Positions 1-8,375 of a DNA stretch of 64,000 nucleotides are shown here, one piece after another. The notes beneath the pieces were generated by a model that was not told where the DNA came from, did no database searches, and worked only from the letters and a program-made list of their open reading frames with translations. Position 1 is the stretch's first letter. Each line of letters starts with the position of its first letter. Made by a program: the position numbers and the translations under genes. This DNA is from an uncultured Bacteroidota bacterium (GTDB lineage: Bacteria > Bacteroidota > Bacteroidia > Flavobacteriales_F > PHOS-HE28). The stretch lies in NCBI GenBank assembly GCA_902826215.1, contig CADEDY010000013.1, positions 18,846 to 82,845 on the forward strand, read 5' to 3'.

Positions 1-68
1 CCCAATAGCTCTTGTGCCGAGACCACGTTCAGTGTCAGGGCTGCGGAAAGTGCAAATAGGAGGCGCAT
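1..68 (-). CDS. Start of a secreted protein, cut by the window edge
   Basis: Reading leftward from an ATG at 66-68 gives about 22 residues beginning MRLLFALSAALTL and continuing NVVSAQELLG. This is a typical signal peptide with a probable cleavage after VSA before the window ends. Nothing of the mature protein is visible, so no function can be given. It is transcribed in the same direction as the repressor/ORF6N genes to its right, but about 160 bases separate it from the repressor stop codon. Confidence 0.6.
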   Translation of the reverse strand, partial: MRLLFALSAALTLNVVSAQELL

Positions 69-228
69 GTCGGTCGTATTTCGAACTTGAATACGCCGAA
101 GGTAAGTCTATTTTCACCTTGAGTTAACATGGATCTAACATTGGCTTTTCCACATACCCATGGTCGATCAGGTACGGACCGGCGGATACGGACGCCTCCG
201 GAACAGGCCGTACACGGAACCCTTCCGA

Positions 229-1056
229 TCAGAATGTGAGCCTACCCTGCTGTTCCATGGCCAATCGCAGTTGTCCTACTTCCTTGCGAAGGTCCACTAC
301 ACTTCGGGCCAACTCATCGCGGCTCAGGTTCGGTTCGGGCAGCTCGGCACTGATGAAGTGGACGAACTTCCAGATCTCCAGCACGTTGGCGATCTGTACT
401 TCGTACGGTGTATAGAGCGGATTGGTGCTGCACAACAACAGCGTGCCCTTCTCCTTCACTTGACTGTACACCACTTTGAAAACGATGCCATCATCCTTGG
501 TGACCACGATGTAGGGCTGGCCATCGCGGATGGTCTGCCAGTTCTGCATGTACTCCCCGGTCACCCACGAGCCCTCTGCAACCGGCGGCATACTGTCGCC
601 ACTGATCTGGAAGGTGCGGTACTTGCGGTCGCGCGCCAAGAACGGCATCTGGAAGGTGGGCAGAATGCTGATGTACTCGGGATCGGCGTAGCCCAACGCG
701 TAGCCGGCCTTGGCCTTCTCGGGCACCAGTTCCACGTTCTCACGATCGTCCTTGTCCACGGTGGTGGCCAACACGCGCAGACGACGTCCGCTCAGGTCGA
801 TGTCGCCGCCTCGTTCCAACACACCGAGTTGGCTTTCGGAGAGCGCCGTGAGGTCATCACGTAGCAGCTTGTCGGTACTGACCTTGAAGTACTCGCTCAT
901 GCGCACGAGCAGTTCGAAGGATGGCTCTGCGGTACCGTTCTCGTAGCCGCTGTAGCTGGAACGTTTCACCTCAAGTGCGATGGCGGTCTCTTCCTGCGAG
1001 CGACCGCGACGGGTACGGAGGAGCTTGATGTTGGCTCCGAAGACTGGGTTTGCCAT
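229..1056 (-). CDS. XRE-family repressor with S24 (LexA-like) peptidase domain
   Basis: A 275-aa two-domain regulator. Residues 1-65 form a Cro/C1-type helix-turn-helix (SQEETAIALEV, SSYSGYENG). Residues about 115-235 match the S24 signal-peptidase-like fold of LexA and phage repressors. The catalytic pair is visible as Ser155 in GDSMPP and Lys194 in GIVFKVV. An Ala-Gly bond at 117-118 (KAGYALGYADPE) sits where self-cleavage would occur. Family knowledge: such proteins repress DNA-damage genes and inactivate themselves when RecA filaments form. It follows two ORF6N genes on the same strand with a 33-base gap, so co-transcription is plausible, and the group diverges from dinB. Control of dinB is an inference. 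A short C-terminal helix (residues about 240-270) looks coiled-coil-like. Confidence 0.88.
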   Translation of the reverse strand: MANPVFGANIKLLRTRRGRSQEETAIALEVKRSSYSGYENGTAEPSFELLVRMSEYFKVSTDKLLRDDLTALSESQLGVLERGGDIDLSGRRLRVLATTVDKDDRENVELVPEKAKAGYALGYADPEYISILPTFQMPFLARDRKYRTFQISGDSMPPVAEGSWVTGEYMQNWQTIRDGQPYIVVTKDDGIVFKVVYSQVKEKGTLLLCSTNPLYTPYEVQIANVLEIWKFVHFISAELPEPNLSRDELARSVVDLRKEVGQLRLAMEQQGRLTF

Positions 1057-1089
1057 GGTTTGTTGTCTTATGACGGTTGAAGGACTGTC

Positions 1090-1698
1090 CTATGCCGAAT
1101 GCGGGTCCGTGGCCAAGGCCAGTAGCTGTTCGAGATCCTGAAGAAGGGTTTGGAACGCAGCGCTATCACCCCCTGCTCGTTCCGCCATATGATCCAGTCG
1201 GAGGAGGATGTCCTGGTTCATAGCGAGCACATCGCGCATGCGTAGAAAGAGGCCCACCAGACGAAGGCTTACCGCTATGGCCTGTTCACTGCGCAACACC
1301 ATGGCAAGCGTGAGTATGCCCCGTTCGTTGAAAGCGAAAATCGGCTGCTTGATGCGTTGGTCCATGGTAGTATGGCGTGACCGTATCGCTTGCGCTTCCT
1401 CGGCGGTCAACGTGAACATGCAGCCTTCGGGGAACCGTTTCGTGCTCCTGCGCACGTGCGCTTTGATGTACTTCAACTGCACTCCGTAGAATACTGCCAG
1501 ATCGCTATCCAGCATCACCTTCTGACCCCGGATCAGGTGGACGTTCTGCGCAAGCCGTCGATCGGCCAACGCGGAGATGTGGTAATGGCCCGGAGGCTCC
1601 TTGACGATGATCCGCGTGAGAGGCTGGTAGCGCTCCACATAGGACACCAATGCCTGCTGCGATGCCGTGGACGTGGGTGTGATGATCGTGGTGGTCAT
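1090..1698 (-). CDS. ORF6N domain-containing protein (first of two)
   Basis: A 202-aa protein with an ORF6N domain at about residues 33-110: NVHLIRGQKVMLDSDLAVFYG, then KYIKAHVRRSTKRFPEGCMF. ORF6N is a DNA-binding-type module best known from phage antirepressor-like proteins. The C-terminal part (RGILTLAMVLRSEQAIAVSLRLVGLFLRMRD, then a leucine-rich helix) resembles the oligomerising helical tail of these proteins. Its ATG overlaps the stop of the upstream ORF6N gene by four bases (ATGA), which indicates translational coupling. The two ORF6N proteins are clearly paralogous but diverged. Its function is not known. A role as partner or antagonist of the adjacent S24 repressor is inference from context. 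Confidence 0.8.
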   Translation of the reverse strand: MTTTIITPTSTASQQALVSYVERYQPLTRIIVKEPPGHYHISALADRRLAQNVHLIRGQKVMLDSDLAVFYGVQLKYIKAHVRRSTKRFPEGCMFTLTAEEAQAIRSRHTTMDQRIKQPIFAFNERGILTLAMVLRSEQAIAVSLRLVGLFLRMRDVLAMNQDILLRLDHMAERAGGDSAAFQTLLQDLEQLLALATDPHSA

Positions 1699-2297
1699 GT
1701 TCGGTCGGGTTTGAAGCCGATGGGCTTGCGGGCTTGTTCCGTTGGTGAGACCAGTTCCGTGAGGTGATCGAAGATGGCTTGGATCTCCTCGTCGTGACCG
1801 GTGATGCGGCCTTCCAATTGCTCCAGCTTCTGCAGGATCTCTTTGTGCGAAAGCAACACCTCACGCATACGGGCGAAGACGCGAATAATATGGAGGTTGA
1901 CAAGGATGGCCTGCTCGCTTCCCAAGACACTGGAAAGCATCGCCACGCCTAGCTCGGTGAATGCCATGGGTACGTATCGGGTACCACCCCAACTTGAGGT
2001 GCCAGATCGGCTCCTCAAGTTTTCGTTCTCTCCTTTCTTTAAGGTGCCAAATTGGCTCCTTAAAAACTCGTTCTCCTCTTCGGTCAGTTCGAACATGAAA
2101 TCCTCTGGGAAGCGCCCGAGGTTGCGCCGCACCTGCCGCTTAAGCTGTTTGGTCTCCACGCCGTAGAGTTCGGCGAGGTCGCGATCCAGCATCACCTTCT
2201 GCCCACGGACGTGATGGATCCGGCTGGTGACGAACGTATCCGGCGGTGCTACGGCCGTGTAGTTCGGGGGCGGCTCCATTGCCAAGGTTTCCATCAC
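1695..2297 (-). CDS. ORF6N domain-containing protein (second of two)
   Basis: A 200-aa protein with a clear ORF6N domain at about residues 25-75: HHVRGQKVMLDRDLAELYG, then VRRNLGRFPEDFMFELTEEE. After the domain comes a short tandem repeat (NEFLRSQFGTLKKGE followed by NENLRSRSGTSSWGG). The conserved segment YVPMAFTELGVAMLSSVLGSE follows, and then a helical tail. It is the first gene of the leftward ORF6N-ORF6N-repressor run and has a TACATTTG promoter-like box 26-33 bases upstream. ORF6N proteins are common in Bacteroidota chromosomes, but their role is uncertain. Relation to phage antirepressors is family knowledge; a regulatory role here is inference. Confidence 0.85.
   Translation of the reverse strand: MMETLAMEPPPNYTAVAPPDTFVTSRIHHVRGQKVMLDRDLAELYGVETKQLKRQVRRNLGRFPEDFMFELTEEENEFLRSQFGTLKKGENENLRSRSGTSSWGGTRYVPMAFTELGVAMLSSVLGSEQAILVNLHIIRVFARMREVLLSHKEILQKLEQLEGRITGHDEEIQAIFDHLTELVSPTEQARKPIGFKPDRT
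1983..2072 (-). repeat. Two 45-bp tandem repeats inside an ORF6N gene
   Basis: Two adjacent in-frame 45-base units encode the related 15-aa strings NEFLRSQFGTLKKGE and NENLRSRSGTSSWGG. At DNA level the shared core is GGAGCC-(A/G)AT-(T/C)TGGCACCT. The paralogue at 1090-1698 has no such duplication at the equivalent place. The in-frame unit length would allow repeat number to change without breaking the gene. Confidence 0.75.
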
Positions 2298-2322
2298 AAC
2301 GCTGATCGTTTTGTTGACGAAG

Positions 2323-2330
2323 CAAATGTA
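2323..2330 (-). promoter_or_regulatory. Bacteroidota-type -7 box for the ORF6N/repressor run
   Basis: Read leftward the sequence is TACATTTG, matching the TAnnTTTG consensus of Bacteroidota housekeeping promoters. It lies 26-33 bases before the ATG at 2297. No convincing -33 box was identified. Confidence 0.5.
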
Positions 2331-2390
2331 ATGACTAATTTACTGACCCGAACATGACGGATATATTGTCAACAGGAAAATATTGGTACC

Positions 2391-2420
2391 TCACCCCGAC
2401 CCTCTCCCAAGGAGAGGGAG
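2391..2420. repeat. REP-like hairpin repeat
   Basis: TCACCCCGACCCTCTCC then CAA then GGAGAGGGAG. The eight-base arms CCCTCTCC and GGAGAGGG (2400-2418) form a tight hairpin with a three-base loop. This type of sequence, which translates as LTPTLSQGEGE, recurs in many bacterial genomes as an intergenic dispersed repeat. Only one copy was noticed in this window. Confidence 0.6.
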
Positions 2421-2656
2421 AAATGCCTCTACTGCCAAGGGTTGTAGGCTATTGGCATGCTGCGTCACAACGGGATCTCCGCCAGGGATGGGTGTGGCAG
2501 CTTGCCGCTGGACGGGCCTGCGGACGGGTGCAGCGAGGAGGCGACCAACGGAAGCCCCCACAGCGCCCCGACCGCTGGACCGGACAAGGCAACTACAGCG
2601 GACAGCCCGTTAAGGCGGCCAAAGCAACACACCGAACATTACCCATTGCACCCGTA

Positions 2657-2722
2657 GCGTCGACCCACTGGGTCGACCTGTTAGCGTGGGGATCACGGTA
2701 TGTCGACCCAGTGGGTCGACGC
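2657..2722. repeat. Inverted pair of 19-bp perfect palindromes upstream of dinB
   Basis: GTCGACCCACTGGGTCGAC at 2659-2677 and its complement GTCGACCCAGTGGGTCGAC at 2702-2720 each consist of 9-bp arms around one central base. Both copies have GC on their outer side, so the pair forms a 21-bp inverted repeat with a 24-base spacer. The inner end lies about 20 bases before the dinB ATG. A third copy lies inside dnaE at 13189-13207. It could be a repressor operator, a hairpin affecting dinB expression, or a mobile palindrome; the sequence alone does not decide. Confidence 0.85.
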
Positions 2723-2739
2723 AACAGGAGCGTTGAAGA

Positions 2740-3966
2740 ATGACCAACGGGGAACGCACCATCCTGCATCTCGACCTGAACACCTTCTTCGTGAGCGTAG
2801 AGCGCCTGCGCGAACCGAAGCTGATCGGAAAGCCCGTGCTGATCGGCAGCGACAGCGACCGCGGTGTGGTGGCCAGTTGCAGCTACGAGGCCCGCACCTT
2901 CGGGGTGCGCAGTGCCATGCCCATGAAGATGGCCAAGCAGTTGTGCCCGGAGGCGATCATCCTGCGCGGCGATAGTGGTGCGTATTTGAAGAAGAGCGAT
3001 GAGGTGACGGAGCTGATCCGCGAAACGGTGCCGATGTTCGAGAAGAGCAGCGTGGACGAGTTCTATGTGGACCTGAGCGGCACCGATAAGTTCCACGGTA
3101 GTCGGAAGCTGGCGGTGGAACTGCGGCAAAAGATCATCAAGGACAGCGGGCTGCCCAACAGCTTCGGGCTGAGCATCAACAAGACGGTGAGCAAAGTGGC
3201 GACCGGTGAGGCCAAGAACGGTGCGGGCGAGTGGTACGTGGAACGCGGCACCGAGAAGCCCTTCCTCGCTCCCATGCCGATCGAACGGATCCCCGGCGTG
3301 GGCGGCAAGACGGCACACCTGCTGCGCAGCATGGGCGTGGCGAAGATCCTCACCCTGCAAGAGCTGAAGATGGACCTGCTCCAACGCCTGTTGGGCGAGC
3401 ACGGCCCGGTGCTGTGGCGCAAGGCGAACGGCATCGATGACAGCCCGGTGATCGCGTGGCACGAACGCAAGAGCATCAGCACGGAGCGCACCTTCAGCCG
3501 CGACACGATCGATGTGGTGAAGCTGCGCGGACTACTGACCGCCATGGCCGAGAGCCTCACCTTTCAACTGCGCAAGGGCAGCAAGCTCACCAGCTGCATC
3601 GCCGTGAAGATCCGCTATGCCGACATGAACACGCACACCAAACAACTGCGCATCGGCTACACGGCCTGCGACCACATCATACTACCGGCCATCCACGAAC
3701 TGTTCCGCACGCTGTATGATCGTCGGCAGCGGATCCGCTTGGTGGGCGTGCGCTACAGTCACCTCGTGGGCGGCGGGCACCAGATGGACGCCTTCACCGA
3801 TACCCAAGAAGCCATGGACCTGTACCAGGCGATGGACCGCATTCGCAAGCGCTACGGCGACCGCACCGTGATGCGTGCCAGCGGCATGGGCGCTACGAGC
3901 ATCGGGCGGATGGACAACCCTTTTGATGGGCAGGCGCCGGTGTTGTTGGCGAATAGGCGGACGTGA
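2740..3966 (+). CDS. dinB: DNA polymerase IV (Y-family translesion polymerase)
   Basis: A 408-aa Y-family polymerase that copies past damaged template with low fidelity. Palm/fingers motifs are LHLDLNTFFVSVE (Asp12) and SSVDEFYVDLSG (Asp106, Glu107), the three metal-binding acids. SYEARTFGVRSAMPM is the fingers motif, and IPGVGGKTAHLLRSMGV is the helix-hairpin-helix thumb region (about residues 185-205). The little-finger domain follows (STERTFSRDTI...). The ATG at 2740 is preceded by a GGAG about 10 bases upstream and fits the family start. The length is slightly above typical (about 350-400). It diverges from an S24 repressor and ORF6N genes, a setting that suggests damage-linked control. 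The palindrome pair just upstream is unusual. Confidence 0.95.
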   Translation: MTNGERTILHLDLNTFFVSVERLREPKLIGKPVLIGSDSDRGVVASCSYEARTFGVRSAMPMKMAKQLCPEAIILRGDSGAYLKKSDEVTELIRETVPMFEKSSVDEFYVDLSGTDKFHGSRKLAVELRQKIIKDSGLPNSFGLSINKTVSKVATGEAKNGAGEWYVERGTEKPFLAPMPIERIPGVGGKTAHLLRSMGVAKILTLQELKMDLLQRLLGEHGPVLWRKANGIDDSPVIAWHERKSISTERTFSRDTIDVVKLRGLLTAMAESLTFQLRKGSKLTSCIAVKIRYADMNTHTKQLRIGYTACDHIILPAIHELFRTLYDRRQRIRLVGVRYSHLVGGGHQMDAFTDTQEAMDLYQAMDRIRKRYGDRTVMRASGMGATSIGRMDNPFDGQAPVLLANRRT

Positions 3967-4065
3967 GGCCTATGGTGACCAAATTGATCATTGATATGCT
4001 TCTGTCCATTGCACAAAATGCTATATTCAATCGTTTTTCCAACCTAGCATTCAACCTTATCAGCA

Positions 4066-6048
4066 ATGAGCGCGATACGACACGTCAACAGCCTGTTCTT
4101 CATAGCTGTATTGATCATGGGTCGATCCACACATGCACAAATTGCACAACAGAATAATGCCTGTCACCTGATCAAAAGTGATACGCACCACAGCGATCCG
4201 ATCCCTTTCGATCGGATCGGAGCCATAGCCAACCCAAACAGTAATTCCATCGGCATCACGGCTACTTCGGATGGGGTGTATTTGCGCACTGGCTTCCAAA
4301 AACTTTGCGGCGAGGTAACGCATGATGGCTTCACCTTGACTTCCACTGATGAAGTTGGCGGCAGTGTTCGCCTAGGTGCTCAAGCTCTTGGGCGCAATGG
4401 ATCCATGAACATCCTTCCAGCATTCGGTAGCGTTTCAGTCAACAAAGAGCAAGCCTGCTTCACTCGACCGGGCTTGACCGAGGAATACAGCGTAAGTGCC
4501 GACGGCATTCGGCAAGACTTTGTGCTCAATCAGCGTCCAACGGGGAATGGCGACCTGCTCCTACATCTCGCCCTCCATGGTGCCAAAGCAAGAGTTACAG
4601 CACAAGGGGCTTCGCTGACACTGAACGGATCTGGTCGAGAATTGGCGTACACAAGACTCTACGTGACCGATGCAACCGGCAAAGAACTGAAGGCCTCCAT
4701 GGAGGTGAATTCGGATGATCAACTCATCGTGCATGTCGCCGACGCCAACGCCATCTATCCAGTACGCGTAGACCCCACCTTCACCGATGCAGACTGGTCC
4801 GCTTTGGGCGCGGGAACCAACGGTACTGTCTTTGCGCTAGCGGTTATCGGTACTGATCTCTATGTCGGAGGCAATTTTAGCCTAGCTGGTGGAGAACCGG
4901 CCAGCCGAATCGCCAAATGGGATGGGAGCAGTTGGTCGGCACTTGGTACGGGTGTCAACGGCGATGTATACGCTCTTACTGCGATCGGAACGGAACTCTA
5001 CGTCGGCGGAAATTTCACAACAGCGGGTGACTTGGCGGCCAATTTCATCGCCAAATGGGACGGCAACAATTGGGTGCCATTGGGCCTTGGCTTGAGCGGC
5101 TTTTCCCGTGCATTTGCGGTGATCGGGACGGATCTCTATGTAGGAGGAGGATTCTCATCCGCAGGCGGGACTACAGCCCATGCTGTCGCCAAATGGGATG
5201 GCAGTAATTGGGCACCATTGGGCACCGGATTGAGCAGTACCGGATTGAACAGCAATGAGGTCAGTTCGTTGGCGGTGATAGGTACAGACCTTTACGCCGG
5301 AGGATGGTTCACTCGAGCGGGCAACTTACAGGTCGATCACATCGCCAAATGGGACGGCAGCAATTGGTCGGCCTTGGGTGTCGGAATGACCGACGGCGTT
5401 GAATCGTTGGCGGTCATGGGCACGGACCTTTATGTCGGAGGATGGTTCAGCTATCATATCGCCAAATGGGATGGTAGCGATTGGTCAACGCCGGGTATAG
5501 GGATGAACTACAATGTTGGTGCTCTGGCTTGTATCGGCACGGACCTTTATGCAGGGGGCTCATTCACCATGGCGGGCGGGATAGCTGCCAACCGTATCGC
5601 CAGATGGAACGGAGACACATGGTCTGCATTGGGTACAGGAATGAACAGTCATGTCATGGCCCTGGCCTCTATCGGCATGGACCTCTGCGCAGCAGGATAC
5701 TTCGACACCGTTGGCACAACAGCTTCGGCCCATGTCGCTATAGCAAACTTGGGGACCGTAGGTATTGATGACATCGGCCAACCAGAACTCACCAGGTTGG
5801 TAAAGGCTAGCGTTATGCCCAATCCGAATCTAGGCAAGTTCCAACTCTTACTGGAGACCACAACTTCTAGGAACGTACGAGTGGATGTACTGAATGCTCA
5901 AGGCAAAGTGGTATGGAAACAGCAAATGCGCGATGTCTACGGGACAATTGCTAAGGAGATCGACTTACGGGACTGCAGTAAAGGGTTGTATCAAGTACGG
6001 ATTATTTGTGCCGATCAAATGAGCGGGTACACTGTTGTGCTTCAATGA
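4066..6048 (+). CDS. Secreted seven-repeat propeller-like protein with T9SS sorting domain
   Basis: A 660-aa protein with a signal peptide (SLFFIAVLIMG...THAQ). Residues about 130-245 form a module (GIRQDFVLNQRPTGNGDLLL ... AIYPVRVDPTF) that is also present in the secreted protein at 57626-61795. Next come seven repeats of about 45 aa, each like GTDLYVGGNFSLAGG...IAKWDGSSWSALG (residues about 245-565). Seven units suggest one closed seven-bladed beta-propeller (inference). The C-terminus (PNPNLGKFQLLLE ... GLYQVRI) is a type A T9SS sorting domain, so the protein should be exported and surface-anchored or released. No catalytic motif is visible; adhesion or binding is possible but unproven. 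Confidence 0.85.
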   Translation: MSAIRHVNSLFFIAVLIMGRSTHAQIAQQNNACHLIKSDTHHSDPIPFDRIGAIANPNSNSIGITATSDGVYLRTGFQKLCGEVTHDGFTLTSTDEVGGSVRLGAQALGRNGSMNILPAFGSVSVNKEQACFTRPGLTEEYSVSADGIRQDFVLNQRPTGNGDLLLHLALHGAKARVTAQGASLTLNGSGRELAYTRLYVTDATGKELKASMEVNSDDQLIVHVADANAIYPVRVDPTFTDADWSALGAGTNGTVFALAVIGTDLYVGGNFSLAGGEPASRIAKWDGSSWSALGTGVNGDVYALTAIGTELYVGGNFTTAGDLAANFIAKWDGNNWVPLGLGLSGFSRAFAVIGTDLYVGGGFSSAGGTTAHAVAKWDGSNWAPLGTGLSSTGLNSNEVSSLAVIGTDLYAGGWFTRAGNLQVDHIAKWDGSNWSALGVGMTDGVESLAVMGTDLYVGGWFSYHIAKWDGSDWSTPGIGMNYNVGALACIGTDLYAGGSFTMAGGIAANRIARWNGDTWSALGTGMNSHVMALASIGMDLCAAGYFDTVGTTASAHVAIANLGTVGIDDIGQPELTRLVKASVMPNPNLGKFQLLLETTTSRNVRVDVLNAQGKVVWKQQMRDVYGTIAKEIDLRDCSKGLYQVRIICADQMSGYTVVLQ

Positions 6049-6201
6049 TTTGATCGCGACCGCGCGATATGCAAGATCGGAGTATGCATTTTCAGCACCC
6101 GGACATTTGAATTGGCCCATGGCATTCTAGGAAGCCATATCTCACACAACAATCGACATGGTTGAGCACCAGTATCGTTGGCGAAAAGGAGACGTGAATC
6201 C

Positions 6202-8226
6202 CTACTCCACCACTACCCGAACCACTTCACCCCTGACCGACCGCAACACATACAGCCCAACTTCGACACCGGAAATATCGACTGCATTCACCCCCGGCCG
6301 CAGCATCAACGATCGCATCCGTTGTCCAGCGCAATTGATCAGTTCCGCAGGGGTGTTTCGCGTACCGGGGAATTCAACGTTCAGGACGCCAGCAGCAGGG
6401 TTCGGCCATACGCTTATGGTTGCCCCTTGTTGTTCGGCAAGTCCCACGTTCAGCACCACGACAACTGGCTCGGTGGTCCAAGCACATCCACCTGCATCGA
6501 TGTATTCCAACTGATAGGTCCCGTTGCTCTCGGCGATGTGATATGGAGATCCTGCCGATGCCGGAAGCCCACCGAACAACCACAGCCACTCCTCCCCGCC
6601 TTCCACCCAAAGCGAATCGCCTTCCACCTGAATGACCAAAACCGGATCAACCGCTGCGGATACCTGCACCGTGTCAATGATGGCGTTCCCTTCGGCATCG
6701 GTCACCTCCACGATGTACTCTCCCTCACAAACATCCGTGATGAACGCGCTGGTTTCTCCAGTGCTCCACACGAAAGTGAAGGGTTCAGCACCACTGGCGA
6801 AGGCGTATGCCGTGCCGTTGCAAATGATAGGACAACTGGAGGTCCCATACGTGCTCACATCGAAGGTGGTGTCGGTGGCGGAGATCATCATGGCATCGCC
6901 GTTGGCAACATCATCGATGGTGGTATTGCCGTACGTGACGATGCCCCAGTAATAACCACCGAAGTACAATTGGTGAGGCTCCTCCGCCTGCCGGTGGATG
7001 CAAAGAGGCACATCGCGTTGGTTGCCGCCGGCCTTCTTCGCCCATACCACATCGCCCTCACTATCCATCTTCAGGATCGCGATGTCCTCACCGCCGGAAC
7101 TGGAAAGTGATGTGCCGAAGAAATCGACCGTGGCAAGGAACTGTACCGCTACGTATGCATTGCCTTGGCCATCGGCAGCGGCGCTCCAACTCAGGTCGCG
7201 TTGCGTGGACCCGGTGCTCTTTCCCCATTGGTAGTTCCCGTCCGCATCGAACTTCAGGATCATGAAGTCATCGTTGCTGCTCACGGAAACAAGCGTGTCA
7301 TCCGGTAGGTACATACTTCCCCAAAGCCTACCGACCATGAACACATTGCCCAGCGTATCTGCTGAGATGCCCATGCCTTCGTGGTCCCCGGAACCGTAGC
7401 TGTTCGCCCACAATGCGTTGCCGTCGAGGTCGCATGCCATTACGAATGCCTTGCCCGAGTTCGAGGTGTTGGAGATCGACAACCCGTCGAACTCGCCAAC
7501 TGCGAAACTGAACTGCCCTGTAACGAACAAGCGATCATTCGCTACGCTGATGGACCGCGCCGACTTGCTCTGGCCCAGTCCCGTGCTGATCTTGGCCCAA
7601 TTCAAGGTTCCGGTGCTATCGTAGCTGGCCACGAATATTTGGCGTTGGTTGTTGTTCGTGATCTGAAGGGGATCGAAGCGCACGGTGGAACCGCCAACGA
7701 ATCCTGTGATGAACACATCTCCTTCCGGCGAAACGGCGATACCACGCGCCTCATCGTTGGAACTGCTTCCGGCACGGCGCGCCCACAGGCATGTGCCATC
7801 CACATCATACCGGGCCAGGAAAATATCATCACCGACGTAAGACCCCAGTGTGATATCGTCGCTGAAGTCCGCAGTTCCATTGTAACTCCCGGTGATGTAG
7901 ATCCGGTCCTCCGCATCGATCGCGATGTTATATGCCAAAGCATCATCGAAGGTGACCAGCACACTGCGCACCCACAAGCAATTGCCCGCTGGATCATACT
8001 TCGCCAACACCCCAGCGGTGTTGCTGCCCGTAGTGATGGTGCCGCAACCGAACTCGGAAGTCCCCCTCACACTCCCAGCCCAATACGCATTGCCCTGGCT
8101 GTCCGTGGCGATGCCATAGCACTGATCGACATTGCTGCCGTCGCCAGCGCTAACAGCCCAGTTCCATACTTGGGCTTCAAGGTGACCGAAGAGGAACAGA
8201 CCGAAAAGGAGGACAAAGGATCGCAT
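6202..8226 (-). CDS. Secreted SBBP-like repeat protein with T9SS sorting domain
   Basis: About 674 aa. The start is placed at the ATG at 8226 because the product then begins with a clean signal peptide (MRSFVLLFGLFLFGHLEAQ); a start 13 codons upstream would bury it. Seven repeats of about 50 aa follow, each of the form ...DSQGNAYWAGSVRG...YDPAGNCLWVRS, resembling SBBP (beta-propeller) repeats, to about residue 400. Then comes a cysteine-containing segment like SprB repeats (VWSTGETSAFITDVCEGEY) and a T9SS type A sorting domain (VWPNPAAGVLNVEFPG ... GLYVLRSV). It is convergent with the propeller protein at 4066-6048. Substrate or partner unknown. Confidence 0.85.
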   Translation of the reverse strand: MRSFVLLFGLFLFGHLEAQVWNWAVSAGDGSNVDQCYGIATDSQGNAYWAGSVRGTSEFGCGTITTGSNTAGVLAKYDPAGNCLWVRSVLVTFDDALAYNIAIDAEDRIYITGSYNGTADFSDDITLGSYVGDDIFLARYDVDGTCLWARRAGSSSNDEARGIAVSPEGDVFITGFVGGSTVRFDPLQITNNNQRQIFVASYDSTGTLNWAKISTGLGQSKSARSISVANDRLFVTGQFSFAVGEFDGLSISNTSNSGKAFVMACDLDGNALWANSYGSGDHEGMGISADTLGNVFMVGRLWGSMYLPDDTLVSVSSNDDFMILKFDADGNYQWGKSTGSTQRDLSWSAAADGQGNAYVAVQFLATVDFFGTSLSSSGGEDIAILKMDSEGDVVWAKKAGGNQRDVPLCIHRQAEEPHQLYFGGYYWGIVTYGNTTIDDVANGDAMMISATDTTFDVSTYGTSSCPIICNGTAYAFASGAEPFTFVWSTGETSAFITDVCEGEYIVEVTDAEGNAIIDTVQVSAAVDPVLVIQVEGDSLWVEGGEEWLWLFGGLPASAGSPYHIAESNGTYQLEYIDAGGCAWTTEPVVVVLNVGLAEQQGATISVWPNPAAGVLNVEFPGTRNTPAELINCAGQRMRSLMLRPGVNAVDISGVEVGLYVLRSVRGEVVRVVVE

Positions 8227-8375
8227 GGTCCAAAGATCGTACTCGCAACTTCGACCGAGTAACAAAGAGACTTGCGGGCCGTCCTACCACAGACCCCGAA
8301 GTTCCACCGCTCGTGTATTCCGCCCGAGCGCCAACGGACTTTGGTGCATCTTCGTCGCCATCAACCCACTTCCGC

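Larger units (their letters stand above)
2298..2739. other. Divergent intergenic region made largely of palindromic repeats
   Basis: This 440-base gap separates the leftward ORF6N/repressor run from dinB. It holds a hairpin-forming dispersed-type repeat (2391-2420) and an inverted pair of 19-bp palindromes (2657-2722) next to dinB. The middle (about 2430-2640) has no recognisable gene; the reading frames through it give low-complexity translations typical of repeat DNA. Confidence 0.6.

Noticed and set aside
2354..2743. A 129-codon frame in the dinB upstream gap
   Set aside because: It is built from repeat DNA (LTPTLSQGEGE and palindrome translations) and overlaps the dinB start. It has no conserved domain.
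3963..4157. A 64-codon frame between dinB and the first propeller protein
   Set aside because: It overlaps the signal-peptide region of the next gene in another frame and has no recognisable features.
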